A DNA stretch of 64,000 nt from Catenulispora rubra (GTDB lineage: Bacteria; Actinomycetota; Actinomycetes; Streptomycetales; Catenulisporaceae), in contig NZ_JAACYW010000006.1 of the NCBI RefSeq assembly GCF_015356825.1, positions 1 to 64,000 on the forward strand, in the 5' to 3' direction. Below the pieces are notes generated by a model. That model had not been told where the DNA came from and did no database searches. It was given only the letters and a program-made list of their open reading frames with translations. The position numbers and the translations under genes are program-made. Positions 43,736 to 51,868 of the stretch are shown here, in pieces (position 1 is the first letter of the stretch; the number at the start of each line of letters is the position of its first letter).

Positions 43736-45682
43736 TCAGCTTCCCATCACCTTGAACGGGTCGACCTGGATCGGCACTATGAACGTGTTCGAGTCGGTCT
43801 TGAGCCGGATGAAGCCCTTGTCGATCGTCCGGCGCAGGCTGTCGGTAAAGTCTTCGAAGTCGTAGTACTTGTCCAGCTCGCGCAGCTCGTCCCGGTTGTT
43901 GAGGTGGGATACGAACCAGTTCTGGGTGTTCTTCAGGATGCTGCTGGAGATGGAGCTGACTTCCTGGGTCGCGTAGCACAGTCCGATCCGCAGCTTCTGG
44001 CCTTCCTTGGCCAGGCGGTTGTAGATCTGGGTGAGGTCCTTGTCGTCCTTGCGCGGGAAGAGGTTGTGGGCCTCCTCGAAGTACATCTGGATGAAGTTGG
44101 TCTGCTGGTTCTTGATGAACCGGTCCATCGCCTCGACGAAGATCTTGCGGGAGACCCGGTCCGAGTACGTCCGCTGGATCTGGGGATCGCCTTGCGAAAG
44201 GTCCAGGATGACGATCTTTCCGGCGCGCAGGAGCTCGATGATCTCGTCTTCGAACGGCTTGGCGATGCTGGACGTGTGAAGGTCGCGGTGTTTGATGAGC
44301 TTGCGGTAGCCGGCCTCGTTCGGAGCCCCGCCGGGTTTGGCTCGGCGGGTGAGGAAACGCATCAGCGTCTGCGTGTCCTCATCAGCCCAGTCGCGCCCCT
44401 TCTTCTCGCGCTTGAGCGCCTGGAACGGCCCATTCTGGTCGTCGTAGTTTGCCCAGGCGGCACTGAACCAGGTGATCGCGTCGTCGAGGGTGATTCCCTT
44501 GCTGGGATCGACGCCGCCAAGCCCGGGGATGCCACTCTCCATGATTGTCTTGTTCGAGGAGAACTTGACCTTGATGCCGCCGTCACCGTAGCCGGCGCTC
44601 TTCAGGCACGCGAGATACGCCGCCTTCATCACTGCGTGTCGGGTTGTCGCCGAGAAATCGGTGGCGTCCGGCTCGGTCCAGTCGATCGAGCAGAAGGCAC
44701 GTGTATAGGTGCTCGTGTCGTCGCCCAGCAGGCTCGCAAGTAGGCTGTGTCCCTCGACGACAGACTCGTAGAAGTTCAGCTTCATGACCTTGAAGCCGGT
44801 CTTCTCCAGGACGCTGTAGCGAGTTACGTCCAGCGGGTACTGCTCGTAAATCGCCGTCCCCTCATCCTGCTGGTTGGCGTTCGCGTACTCTCCATTGATA
44901 TCAAAAATGATCTGACCCACCGTCAGGAGCGTCTCGTCCTTGATCTTGACGCCGGATCCGCCGATCTTGACAGTCGCCTGGATGATCTTCTTCACGGAGT
45001 TCGACTTCCCGGTACGGGTCATTCCGAACAGCGCCGTTCGCTTGCCGAGGAAGTCGAGCGCGGAAACATAGACGGGGACCTCGTCACCACCGTGGTGACG
45101 GAGGCTCGAGCTGTAACGGACCCGGCCGATGCGCTCGTCGCCCTTCCCGCCGGGGATGCCGTCCTCGCGGAAGTTGACGATGTACTCCAAGACCTTGCCG
45201 CTCGGCTTGACGACACGGTAGTTGTGCGGCGCGTAGAAGTTGTCCAGATCGCCGGCAAACCGCGTCGCACGGTTCGTATCCCGGTAGAACGTGCCGATCA
45301 CCCGGCACTCTAGGCCGGAGAACTGGAACTCTGCGCGGGTGTAGGAATCTAGGGGAGCGCCCCCATCTTCGCGGGGAGCTTCTTTGTAGTGATCGACCAT
45401 GGCCATGACCATGTCGTCATCGGTCGGGAGCTTGGTGGGACGCAGCACGCGCAGCAATATCGCCTCGTCGATGCCCGGCTCGCCGTTGTACAGGGCCAGC
45501 AAGAACGCGCCAGCGGGAACGCCGCCGACACTGTGCTTCCACTTGTCGTTGCTCATCAGCCGCAGGCGGTCGAAGTCGAGGTAGAAGGGCCGTCCGACAA
45601 ACGCATCGTCCTTGCGGCTCTCGACGAACAGGTCGACGCTGGCCAGCTGCTTGAGTTCCTCGAAAATAGACTGCATCTCCAC
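43736..45682 (-). CDS. HerA-like DNA translocase ATPase
   Basis: 648 aa. An N-terminal HAS-barrel-like region (~1-200) is followed by the DUF87/HerA ATPase: Walker A FGMTRTGKSNS (~227), Walker B MYFEEAHNLFP (~535), and a CYATQEVSSISSSIL sensor block with a later NNRDELRELD. It should form a hexamer that pumps DNA into or through the NurA nuclease encoded next. GTG 45682 has GGGGGGAAG about 6 nt upstream. The methyltransferase gene ends 26 bp upstream on the same strand. Confidence 0.9.
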   Translation of the reverse strand: MEMQSIFEELKQLASVDLFVESRKDDAFVGRPFYLDFDRLRLMSNDKWKHSVGGVPAGAFLLALYNGEPGIDEAILLRVLRPTKLPTDDDMVMAMVDHYKEAPREDGGAPLDSYTRAEFQFSGLECRVIGTFYRDTNRATRFAGDLDNFYAPHNYRVVKPSGKVLEYIVNFREDGIPGGKGDERIGRVRYSSSLRHHGGDEVPVYVSALDFLGKRTALFGMTRTGKSNSVKKIIQATVKIGGSGVKIKDETLLTVGQIIFDINGEYANANQQDEGTAIYEQYPLDVTRYSVLEKTGFKVMKLNFYESVVEGHSLLASLLGDDTSTYTRAFCSIDWTEPDATDFSATTRHAVMKAAYLACLKSAGYGDGGIKVKFSSNKTIMESGIPGLGGVDPSKGITLDDAITWFSAAWANYDDQNGPFQALKREKKGRDWADEDTQTLMRFLTRRAKPGGAPNEAGYRKLIKHRDLHTSSIAKPFEDEIIELLRAGKIVILDLSQGDPQIQRTYSDRVSRKIFVEAMDRFIKNQQTNFIQMYFEEAHNLFPRKDDKDLTQIYNRLAKEGQKLRIGLCYATQEVSSISSSILKNTQNWFVSHLNNRDELRELDKYYDFEDFTDSLRRTIDKGFIRLKTDSNTFIVPIQVDPFKVMGS

Positions 45683-45708
45683 CGGGTCTTCCCCCCTGCG
45701 TCAGGTGT

Positions 45709-46917
45709 CTACTTGCGGATGTCAGCGAACGTGGACCGACCCCACGATGGCGGGACAACGTCCGGAAGCCGCTGCTCGTTGGGGCTCAGCAGGAGCATCC
45801 GGTCGACTTTGGTGGCCCGGCCGCTGTTGTGCTTCCAAATGCGGCTGACTTTTCGGTCCTGGGGGATCTCGTCGGCGATGATCCCGTGCAGGTACCATCC
45901 CTGCTCTCGAAGCACGCCGTCCCATACAGCTTGTGCAAGGTTTAGGTCCTCGTCACCGCGCCGGACATCGCCGATCACAAGGCAGGCGTATCCGTCCTCG
46001 GCAACAATGCGCCGCAGATTGGCAGACACGGACGTCATGAACTCGATGTAGCGCTGAAGCGATGCCGACGCCATGAGCTTCTGATCGACCGCCGCTGACG
46101 TCTCACCCAGGAACCACAGCCGAACCCAGTTGTACTTGCCGTACTTGATCACCTGGAGGTACGGCGGTGAAGTGAAGATCAATTTGGGGCGGCGCCTGAT
46201 GAGCCAGGGCGGCGGGGATGCAGTTGCGTCGTGAGCCCAGCTTCGTCCTGCTTCCAGCTTCACGGCCGGTAGATCGAGACGCGCAAGGCGGGTCCTTAGC
46301 ATGGCGAATACATCGACCTCTGGCGCCTGGAGTCTGTGTTCGTCGATATACCTGGCGACATACCCGGGTGCCATGGCAAACGTGTTCGGCATGCTGATGG
46401 AGAAGCCTTGGGGGCCGGACTTGTTGTGGTTGGCGTGGAGCATCCCGAGGATGGTGGCGATGAGGAAGCAGTCGACGTCGCGCGCGCGGTCCAGCTCGTT
46501 GCGTAACCAGTTCAATTGCTTGAGTGTCTGTTCGCTGTACAGCATGGCGATGGTGTCAGGAACATCGTTAGCCGACACAGTCGACGACGCATATCCCGAT
46601 TCAAGTTTGGAAAGTCGCGCAAACAAAGCTCGGCGGCTCGGCACGTGGATCTTCGCTTGAGTCAGCACCACCGCCATGGGATTCGCGTCGCTGCCGTAAC
46701 CCAGCCGTCCCTGTAGAGCCGCTTCCAGGCAGACGGTTCCGCGTCCGGCGAATGGGTCATAGACAGCATCACCCGGCTGCGTGAGCCAGTCGATGAAGAA
46801 GTGCGCGAGCTGTGGTGGGAACATGGCGAAGTAGCTGCACAGGCTATGCAGCGAATGCCCCCACCGACGCGGCGCGGCACGCCAGAACTCCGGCAGATCC
46901 TGAATCCCCGCGTCCAC
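45709..46917 (-). CDS. DNA methyltransferase (TSPPY type)
   Basis: 402 aa. It has motif IV TSPPYLQ and, before it in sequence, the SAM-binding motif DPFAGRGTVCLEAALQGR: order I...IV, typical of N4-cytosine or N6-adenine methylases of restriction and defence loci. No nuclease domain is attached. It is the first gene of a three-gene operon with herA and nurA, and methylation could mark self DNA. The start at GTG 46917 is supported only weakly. Confidence 0.85.
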   Translation of the reverse strand: MDAGIQDLPEFWRAAPRRWGHSLHSLCSYFAMFPPQLAHFFIDWLTQPGDAVYDPFAGRGTVCLEAALQGRLGYGSDANPMAVVLTQAKIHVPSRRALFARLSKLESGYASSTVSANDVPDTIAMLYSEQTLKQLNWLRNELDRARDVDCFLIATILGMLHANHNKSGPQGFSISMPNTFAMAPGYVARYIDEHRLQAPEVDVFAMLRTRLARLDLPAVKLEAGRSWAHDATASPPPWLIRRRPKLIFTSPPYLQVIKYGKYNWVRLWFLGETSAAVDQKLMASASLQRYIEFMTSVSANLRRIVAEDGYACLVIGDVRRGDEDLNLAQAVWDGVLREQGWYLHGIIADEIPQDRKVSRIWKHNSGRATKVDRMLLLSPNEQRLPDVVPPSWGRSTFADIRK

Positions 46918-47458
46918 TGATCGACCCGTTCCTGAAGATGAGAGTTAAGTCGAAGCTGCCTTGGCTAGGCATCGCGCGAGCCCGCCACGCGGTGTGACAT
47001 TAGCAGCACCGTGCGAGTCATACCAGATCTCGTCGACGTCGGGACTGGCCTAGGCGTCGTGCTTCAGAACGTCGGGCACAGTGGTGGACTCTCTAAAGAG
47101 TCTCAAGCGCTCTCAAGGTATGACTCGATATCGCCGAGGTCACGGCTGGCGCGCGTCAAAATAACTGGCGAATCACTTCACCTCGAACGCCTCGCTGCGG
47201 GTCAGGGTCTGCAGCCACGATGGCGCGTTTCGTTGCCACGGCCTCGAACGTCGGGGCGGGCTTCGCCGCGATTTCGCCGTGCGGCGAATACGCGGTGAGG
47301 TTGGGGGCGGATCGCCAGGAGGCGGCTCCGTCGCAGGTCATTGAGATGGCGTGCCAACTACTTTTAAAGACCCGCTGGCTCCACACTGAGTTAACTGCGG
47401 CGCAAGCGGCGCGAGCGGGGGCTCTGCCACCCGCACCCCCTCGCGTGTGGTCGCGTGA
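46918..47458. other. Intergenic region at the right island edge
   Basis: It holds the promoter side of the MTase operon and a GACTCT-CTAA-AGAGTC dyad (47087-47102). A minus-strand ORF at 47156-47542 crosses the att-like repeat and does not look like a gene. No integrase or excisionase was found. Confidence 0.5.
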
Positions 47459-47481
47459 GGCGGGAATTGAACCCGCGTCCA
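47459..47481 (-). repeat. Right direct repeat of the suspected island (att-like)
   Basis: A 23-bp copy identical to 27450-27472. On the minus strand it carries the tmRNA T-arm sequence, here inside a longer dyad GCGTG...CACGC. Confidence 0.75.
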
Positions 47482-47510
47482 CGCGGGGTCCGTGAGTTGA
47501 TTGTTTTCGA

Positions 47511-47547
47511 ATGTGGCACCGTCTTTCGGGACGGTGCCGCATTTTTT
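47511..47547 (+). terminator. Rho-independent terminator beside the right repeat
   Basis: TGTGGCACCGTC pairs with GACGGTGCCGCA (12 bp, one G-T) and is followed by ATTTTTTG. Its placement mirrors the hairpin next to the left repeat. Confidence 0.85.
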
Positions 47548-47585
47548 GTTGCGGCTTGGATTTTCAGGGTGTGGTCGGCGCATCG

Positions 47586-48056
47586 TCACGCGGTTGGCGG
47601 ACCCACGACCCAGGGCCGCCAGGTGGGCTCGTCGTCGGCGTCCACGGTCGTCTTGTCGGGGAACTCGTGAGTGCCGCGGCCGGGGAGGTATGCGGCCGTG
47701 ATGAGGTCCAGGTCGTGGGTCAGGACCATCGCGGTGTCGGGGCGCTTGAGAATGAGTTCGCGGAAGATCTGCCGCGCCTCCGAGTCCTGTTTGGCCAGGG
47801 AACTTTCCGTGGTCCAGATCGCGAAGACGGTGTCATAGCCGTCGAACGCCTGAGCATCGTCTTCCGGCGCTGAATTGACGAACTCATTGCGGTACACTCT
47901 GCCACCGACCTCGCCGACGCCGTCCAGGGCTGTACGACGGATGAAGACGCGGCCCTCCCGCTCGATCAGAGTCATGCCGAGCGCGTCGGCGAGTGCTTGC
48001 GCCTCCGATTCGAGCGGTCCGCTGCGTCGAATGAAGAGTTCTTCAAAAGTAGCCAT
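47586..48056 (-). CDS. Predicted immunity protein for the second toxin
   Basis: A 156-aa acidic soluble protein (FEELFIRRSGPLESEAQALADALG; DGYDTVFAIWTTESSLAKQDSEARQIF). Its ATG directly follows the stop codon of the toxin gene (TAGATG), so the pair is coupled. No named family is recognised; the call rests on position, size and charge. Confidence 0.65.
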   Translation of the reverse strand: MATFEELFIRRSGPLESEAQALADALGMTLIEREGRVFIRRTALDGVGEVGGRVYRNEFVNSAPEDDAQAFDGYDTVFAIWTTESSLAKQDSEARQIFRELILKRPDTAMVLTHDLDLITAAYLPGRGTHEFPDKTTVDADDEPTWRPWVVGPPTA

Positions 48057-49514
48057 CTAACCGTCACTCCTGGGGAATGAGATGATGCTGTCATCGCCCA
48101 AGATGACATGAATGACTTTCGCGACCTTCGACCCGCTCTGGTGTAGGGCGCCGTTGTACGCGGCCCGCGCGTCCGCCTCCGTCAGTCCGACGCCACGGCC
48201 GTCGATGACCACCTCGCCGTCGGCCGGCACCTGCCCACTTGCGGTGTTCATATTACGCTTGATGGCGTTCAGGCTTCCGCTGTTGAGCTTCTTGAACTCC
48301 GTGATCGTCCCCGGATCGTCGGGCGCCTTCCGCACCATCGCGTCGGGGTTCTTGTCGCCCTGAATCGTCTGGTCTTCGGGGCGTTGGTCGACGCGGTGGC
48401 CCTCCTGCTTCAGCCTTTCTGCGATCGGCACCTCGTGCGGCTTGAACTGGCCGCCGGGATCGTGGACGCCGGGCTTGAAGTCGTCGCCGAGGGGGCCATG
48501 GTCGAAGGCCGGGTCATTGACGTCGCCGACAGGTTGTCGTCCGTCGTGAGCCGCCATCGCTCCCGGCGGAACCCCGTCCTCGCCTTCCTTTCCGCCCTTG
48601 CCGCCCATGCGGGAAGCTCCGAGGTACGCCGCGTCGTGGGCGAGGTCGTCCCAGTGGCCCTGGAGGCCGTCGCCGGCGGCTTTGATGGCGAGTCCGGCCG
48701 TGGCGACCTCGGGTGCTGTCTCGGCGATGAAGTCGTCGGCGACGGCGAGGCCGGCGGTCACGACGTCGAGGCCTGGGACTTCGGCGGTCAGGAGGGCGAT
48801 GCCGTTCAGGATGGGGGCGAGGATCTGGGCGATCTGGCCGATGTCGTTGGCCCATTCGGCGATCTTGCCGCCGACGTCGGACAGGGCCTCGCCGACGTGC
48901 TGCCACCAGTGCTTGTTGTGGATGCCGTCGGATTGGGCGTGGTGGAGGGCTTTGGCGCACTCTTTGGCGGCGGCGTCGAGGTCGTTGTGGGCCTGGTGGG
49001 CTGCGGCGGTGAGGGCGGCGAGGCGGCCCTTGGCGTCGGTGAGGGCCTTCTGGGCGTTGTCGTGGGTTGTCTGGGCGTCGGCCGCGGCCTTCGGGTCCGT
49101 GCCGGCCTGGGCGGTCTTCAGGTCCGCGGCGGCGTTGTTGGCGGTGCCGTTGGCGCGGCTGACGTCGACTTCGGCGTCCTGGCCCTGGCGCAGGGCGAGG
49201 TCGGCCTTGTTCTGCGCGGCCTGCATCTTCGGCCAGTAAGCGGACAGGGCGTCGGAGGCCTCGCCGTAGGAGATGTACAGCTTCTGGAGACGACCGGGGA
49301 GGGGGCCGAAGGTGTTCTTGAAGGCGTCCGCGGTTTGCCCGACCCACGACAGCGCGGTGGCGTCGCCGCCGAACGACTTCAGCGACGACCAGGCCTGCTC
49401 GACGTCGTGGGAGAAGTCCCCGAACTCCTTCGCAAGGGCCTGAATCGCCTCCACCACGCCGGGCGTCGGATCCCCGTCCAGGCCCAACACATCCCACCCG
49501 CTTGGGCGCACCAC
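48057..49514 (-). CDS. Polymorphic toxin, T7SS-type N-terminus and CdiA_C-like nuclease C-terminus
   Basis: 485 aa. Residues 1-~300 are clearly homologous to the N-terminus of the Rhs toxin at 29177-33814 (GWDxLGLDGDPTPGV, GPLPGRLQKLY, SDGIHNKHWW shared). A Gly/Lys/Asp linker leads to a ~129-residue toxin domain. There NPDAM (D391) and E406-F-K408 form a PD-(D/E)xK-like site, followed by NTASGQ and VVIDGRG, as in CdiA C-terminal nucleases. GTG 49514 is chosen because it aligns with the ATG of the Rhs toxin and has GGGGAGGG upstream. Confidence 0.8.
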   Translation of the reverse strand: MVRPSGWDVLGLDGDPTPGVVEAIQALAKEFGDFSHDVEQAWSSLKSFGGDATALSWVGQTADAFKNTFGPLPGRLQKLYISYGEASDALSAYWPKMQAAQNKADLALRQGQDAEVDVSRANGTANNAAADLKTAQAGTDPKAAADAQTTHDNAQKALTDAKGRLAALTAAAHQAHNDLDAAAKECAKALHHAQSDGIHNKHWWQHVGEALSDVGGKIAEWANDIGQIAQILAPILNGIALLTAEVPGLDVVTAGLAVADDFIAETAPEVATAGLAIKAAGDGLQGHWDDLAHDAAYLGASRMGGKGGKEGEDGVPPGAMAAHDGRQPVGDVNDPAFDHGPLGDDFKPGVHDPGGQFKPHEVPIAERLKQEGHRVDQRPEDQTIQGDKNPDAMVRKAPDDPGTITEFKKLNSGSLNAIKRNMNTASGQVPADGEVVIDGRGVGLTEADARAAYNGALHQSGSKVAKVIHVILGDDSIISFPRSDG

Positions 49515-49597
49515 TAGTAGCCCTCCCCGAATCCCCCGCACGCCTGTCGCCGACGCAACAGCGGACGTCGTTGATCTCGACGCGTGACGGTGGACGA

Positions 49598-49626
49598 GTG
49601 TACAAAAGCGTCCATGGAATCCGTAA
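49598..49626 (-). promoter_or_regulatory. Promoter of the second toxin gene
   Basis: Minus strand TTACGG, 17 nt, TACACT, matching the Rhs toxin promoter in both boxes and spacing. It overlaps the first codons of the divergent gene at 49614. Confidence 0.6.
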
Positions 49627-50276
49627 CCCCTGAGCGCGACCCGATTACTTACCGTCTCGCGCCCGGGCAGGATTGGTACCGGATTCGGCTGAATGAGCAT
49701 GCTGAGACGGACGTCAAAGCCTTCCTGGACGTCATGTTCGACGGGGTCCCGGTCGAGGCCGCTGAGCAAGCCAGGGTCCTGATCGGAGTGCAGTTCGCGG
49801 CGCAGATCGCTGCGGCACGCTCCAAGCGTGGGATCGACATCCTGGTCCCCGCGCCGAAGCCCGGCGGTGCGGCGATGCCGGGGGCGGCCGTTCTGGTCGC
49901 CGAGGTGGTGATCCCCGGGTCGGTCGTCCCCGACCCGACCGAGGTCGTGACGCGTGTGGCGAGGAACGCGATCGGCGCGCGTACCGGCGTGATCGCGGGC
50001 TGTCCGGCGGTGCGAATCGACCACAGCATGGCGGATGCGGATGCACGGGCCAACATCGGCGGTGGTAAGGGCACTGATGTCGATGGCCCGCCGACGCCCA
50101 AGCGCATCGAGTACGTCATCGCGGTGCCGAACGACTCGCGATGGTTGTCGATTGATCTGAGCGTGCAAGCCGTCAACGGCTTCGACGTCGAGCAGACGAT
50201 CGCGAAGTTCGATCAGACGGTGGCCGGGCTCAGCTGGTCCGCGCCCGAGCCCGAACTCGCTTCCCGCCCCGAGTAG
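49614..50276 (+). CDS. Conserved-type hypothetical protein beside the toxin
   Basis: 220 aa, soluble, mixed alpha/beta, without a signal peptide (ITYRLAPGQDWYRIRLN start). I do not recognise it. Its layout resembles actinobacterial proteins encoded next to WXG100-type secretion substrates, so a chaperone or secretion accessory role is a guess. ATG 49614 is preferred over GTG 49584, although neither has a clear ribosome site. It is divergent from the second toxin. Confidence 0.65.
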   Translation: MESVTPERDPITYRLAPGQDWYRIRLNEHAETDVKAFLDVMFDGVPVEAAEQARVLIGVQFAAQIAAARSKRGIDILVPAPKPGGAAMPGAAVLVAEVVIPGSVVPDPTEVVTRVARNAIGARTGVIAGCPAVRIDHSMADADARANIGGGKGTDVDGPPTPKRIEYVIAVPNDSRWLSIDLSVQAVNGFDVEQTIAKFDQTVAGLSWSAPEPELASRPE

Positions 50277-50464
50277 TCAGGCCGTCCGCGCCGCGTCGGG
50301 TAAACCTCCATGGCAGTGCCTGCCTATGACAGGCCGCCTCTGCTGTGCAATCAGAGCACTGCGATCATCGAGCAGCCTTGCGACACTACTGACTGTGTCA
50401 GTCACATCACAGGCTCTTGACGGCACGCTACCCCACGCGCAAGACGACCCCACGAAAGGACGAC

Positions 50465-51799
50465 ATGAGACTCCCTCTGCATAAGAGAGCTGCGATAGCG
50501 GCCGTGGCCGTGCTCGCGGTGTCCACCGTTACCACGGGTGCGATGGCTGGTACGGCGCAGGCGGCTTCGAGTAGCACGCGATGGACCGAGGACTTGGCCC
50601 GGGTGCAGGCCTCCGACTTCAACGTTGTCTGGACCGGTAAGGCGCTCACCGTCAAGGACGCGCGGGTGCACGCCACGACGTCGCACGATACGCGTGGCTA
50701 CGCGCAGGACGTCCTGCCTGCGCACAGCCTCGCGAAGCCGGCGAATGAGGTTGCCGTGACACTGACCGCGAGTCGGCCGGCGGGCACTGACGTGCAGGTG
50801 GACGTTCGGGGCCTCGGCCAGAACGGCAAGTGGACGCAGTGGGTGTCTGCGGCGGCCACCGGTGCGACGCGTCTGGCGGAGTCGGTGGGCAAGGTGCAGG
50901 TGCGCATCACGCTCCGGGACAGCGTGCAGGGCGCTGCTCCGGCCGTCACCGGGCTTTCGCTGAGTGCTGACAGCGGCGCCGCCCCCGCCGTCGCGCCGCG
51001 GCTGGCTCCCATGTCCGTCTCCTACCAGGTCTATGCCACGCGCGAGGGCCTGGTCGGGGGCACGACCGCGAACGGCCACGTGATCCAGCCCAGCGACCAC
51101 TTCGTGGCGCTGCCGTCGGGGTCGGCGCTGTCGCCGAACGGTTCCGGCGACTACTCGGTGCAGGTCTGCGGGCCGAGCACCTGCGAGACGGCGCCGGTGT
51201 GGGACATCGGCCCGTGGAACACGCACGACGACTACTGGGACGCCGGCCGCGCCGAGTTCACCGACCTGCCGCAGGGTACGCCGGAGGCGCAGGCGGCGTA
51301 CCAGAGCGGCTACAACGGCGGGCACGACGAGTTCGGGCGCGCGGTCTCCAACCCGGCCGGCATCGACCTCGCGGACGGCACCTTCTACAACATCGGCCTG
51401 AACGACAACGGCTGGGTCACCGTGACCTACCTGTGGACCGGCGGCGGTGGCGGCAGCGGTCCGTCGGTCACCGGCATGAGCCAGTGCGACACATCGTCGA
51501 ACGCTGATTGCTGGAACAGCGCGGCCGGCGACGGCTCGGACTGCTACAGCGGCCACTTCTGCATCTACACCGGCACCGGCTACACCGGCACCGTGTTCTC
51601 CTTCTACCACTGCAAGTACAACGGCGGCGACTGGGCTCTGCAGAACTGGGTCGCGGCAGGGTCCTACATCAACGACAACTCCGGTGGGACCGACGCCTAC
51701 ACCAAGGACCAGAACCACAACGTCATCACGGCGTCCGCACCAGGCGACTCCAACACGAACTACGACTTCAACCCGGTCTACTACGTACAAGCATGCTGA
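50465..51799 (+). CDS. Secreted protein with C-terminal peptidase-inhibitor-like (I36) domain
   Basis: 444 aa. A clear Sec signal (RLPLHKRAAIAAVAVLAVSTVTTGAMA, cleavage near AQA-A) is followed by a beta-rich region, a middle part (YQVYATREGLVGGTT...) and a Gly-rich linker. The C-terminal Cys-containing domain (CYSGHFCIYTGTGYTGTVFSFYHC...YINDNSGGTDAY) resembles peptidase inhibitor family I36. Secretion is certain enough; the inhibitor role is inferred. The ATG has AAAGGA upstream. Confidence 0.78.
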   Translation: MRLPLHKRAAIAAVAVLAVSTVTTGAMAGTAQAASSSTRWTEDLARVQASDFNVVWTGKALTVKDARVHATTSHDTRGYAQDVLPAHSLAKPANEVAVTLTASRPAGTDVQVDVRGLGQNGKWTQWVSAAATGATRLAESVGKVQVRITLRDSVQGAAPAVTGLSLSADSGAAPAVAPRLAPMSVSYQVYATREGLVGGTTANGHVIQPSDHFVALPSGSALSPNGSGDYSVQVCGPSTCETAPVWDIGPWNTHDDYWDAGRAEFTDLPQGTPEAQAAYQSGYNGGHDEFGRAVSNPAGIDLADGTFYNIGLNDNGWVTVTYLWTGGGGGSGPSVTGMSQCDTSSNADCWNSAAGDGSDCYSGHFCIYTGTGYTGTVFSFYHCKYNGGDWALQNWVAAGSYINDNSGGTDAYTKDQNHNVITASAPGDSNTNYDFNPVYYVQAC

Positions 51800-51868
51800 T
51801 GTGGTGACGCGTCGGAGCGTGCGCCGGTCACGCGACCAGCGCACGCCCCGATGCTGCGGTCAGGCCTG

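Noticed and set aside
27481-47458. Integrase or transposase in the island
   Set aside because: Looked for Tyr and Ser recombinases and DDE motifs in every frame listed; none was convincing.
47156-47542. Minus-strand ORF of 128 aa at the right island edge
   Set aside because: It crosses the att-like repeat and terminator, and has no ribosome site or recognisable domain.
49515-50168. N-terminal extension of the second toxin
   Set aside because: It lies antisense to the hypothetical gene at 49614, and the paralogue starts at the equivalent of 49514 with a ribosome site.
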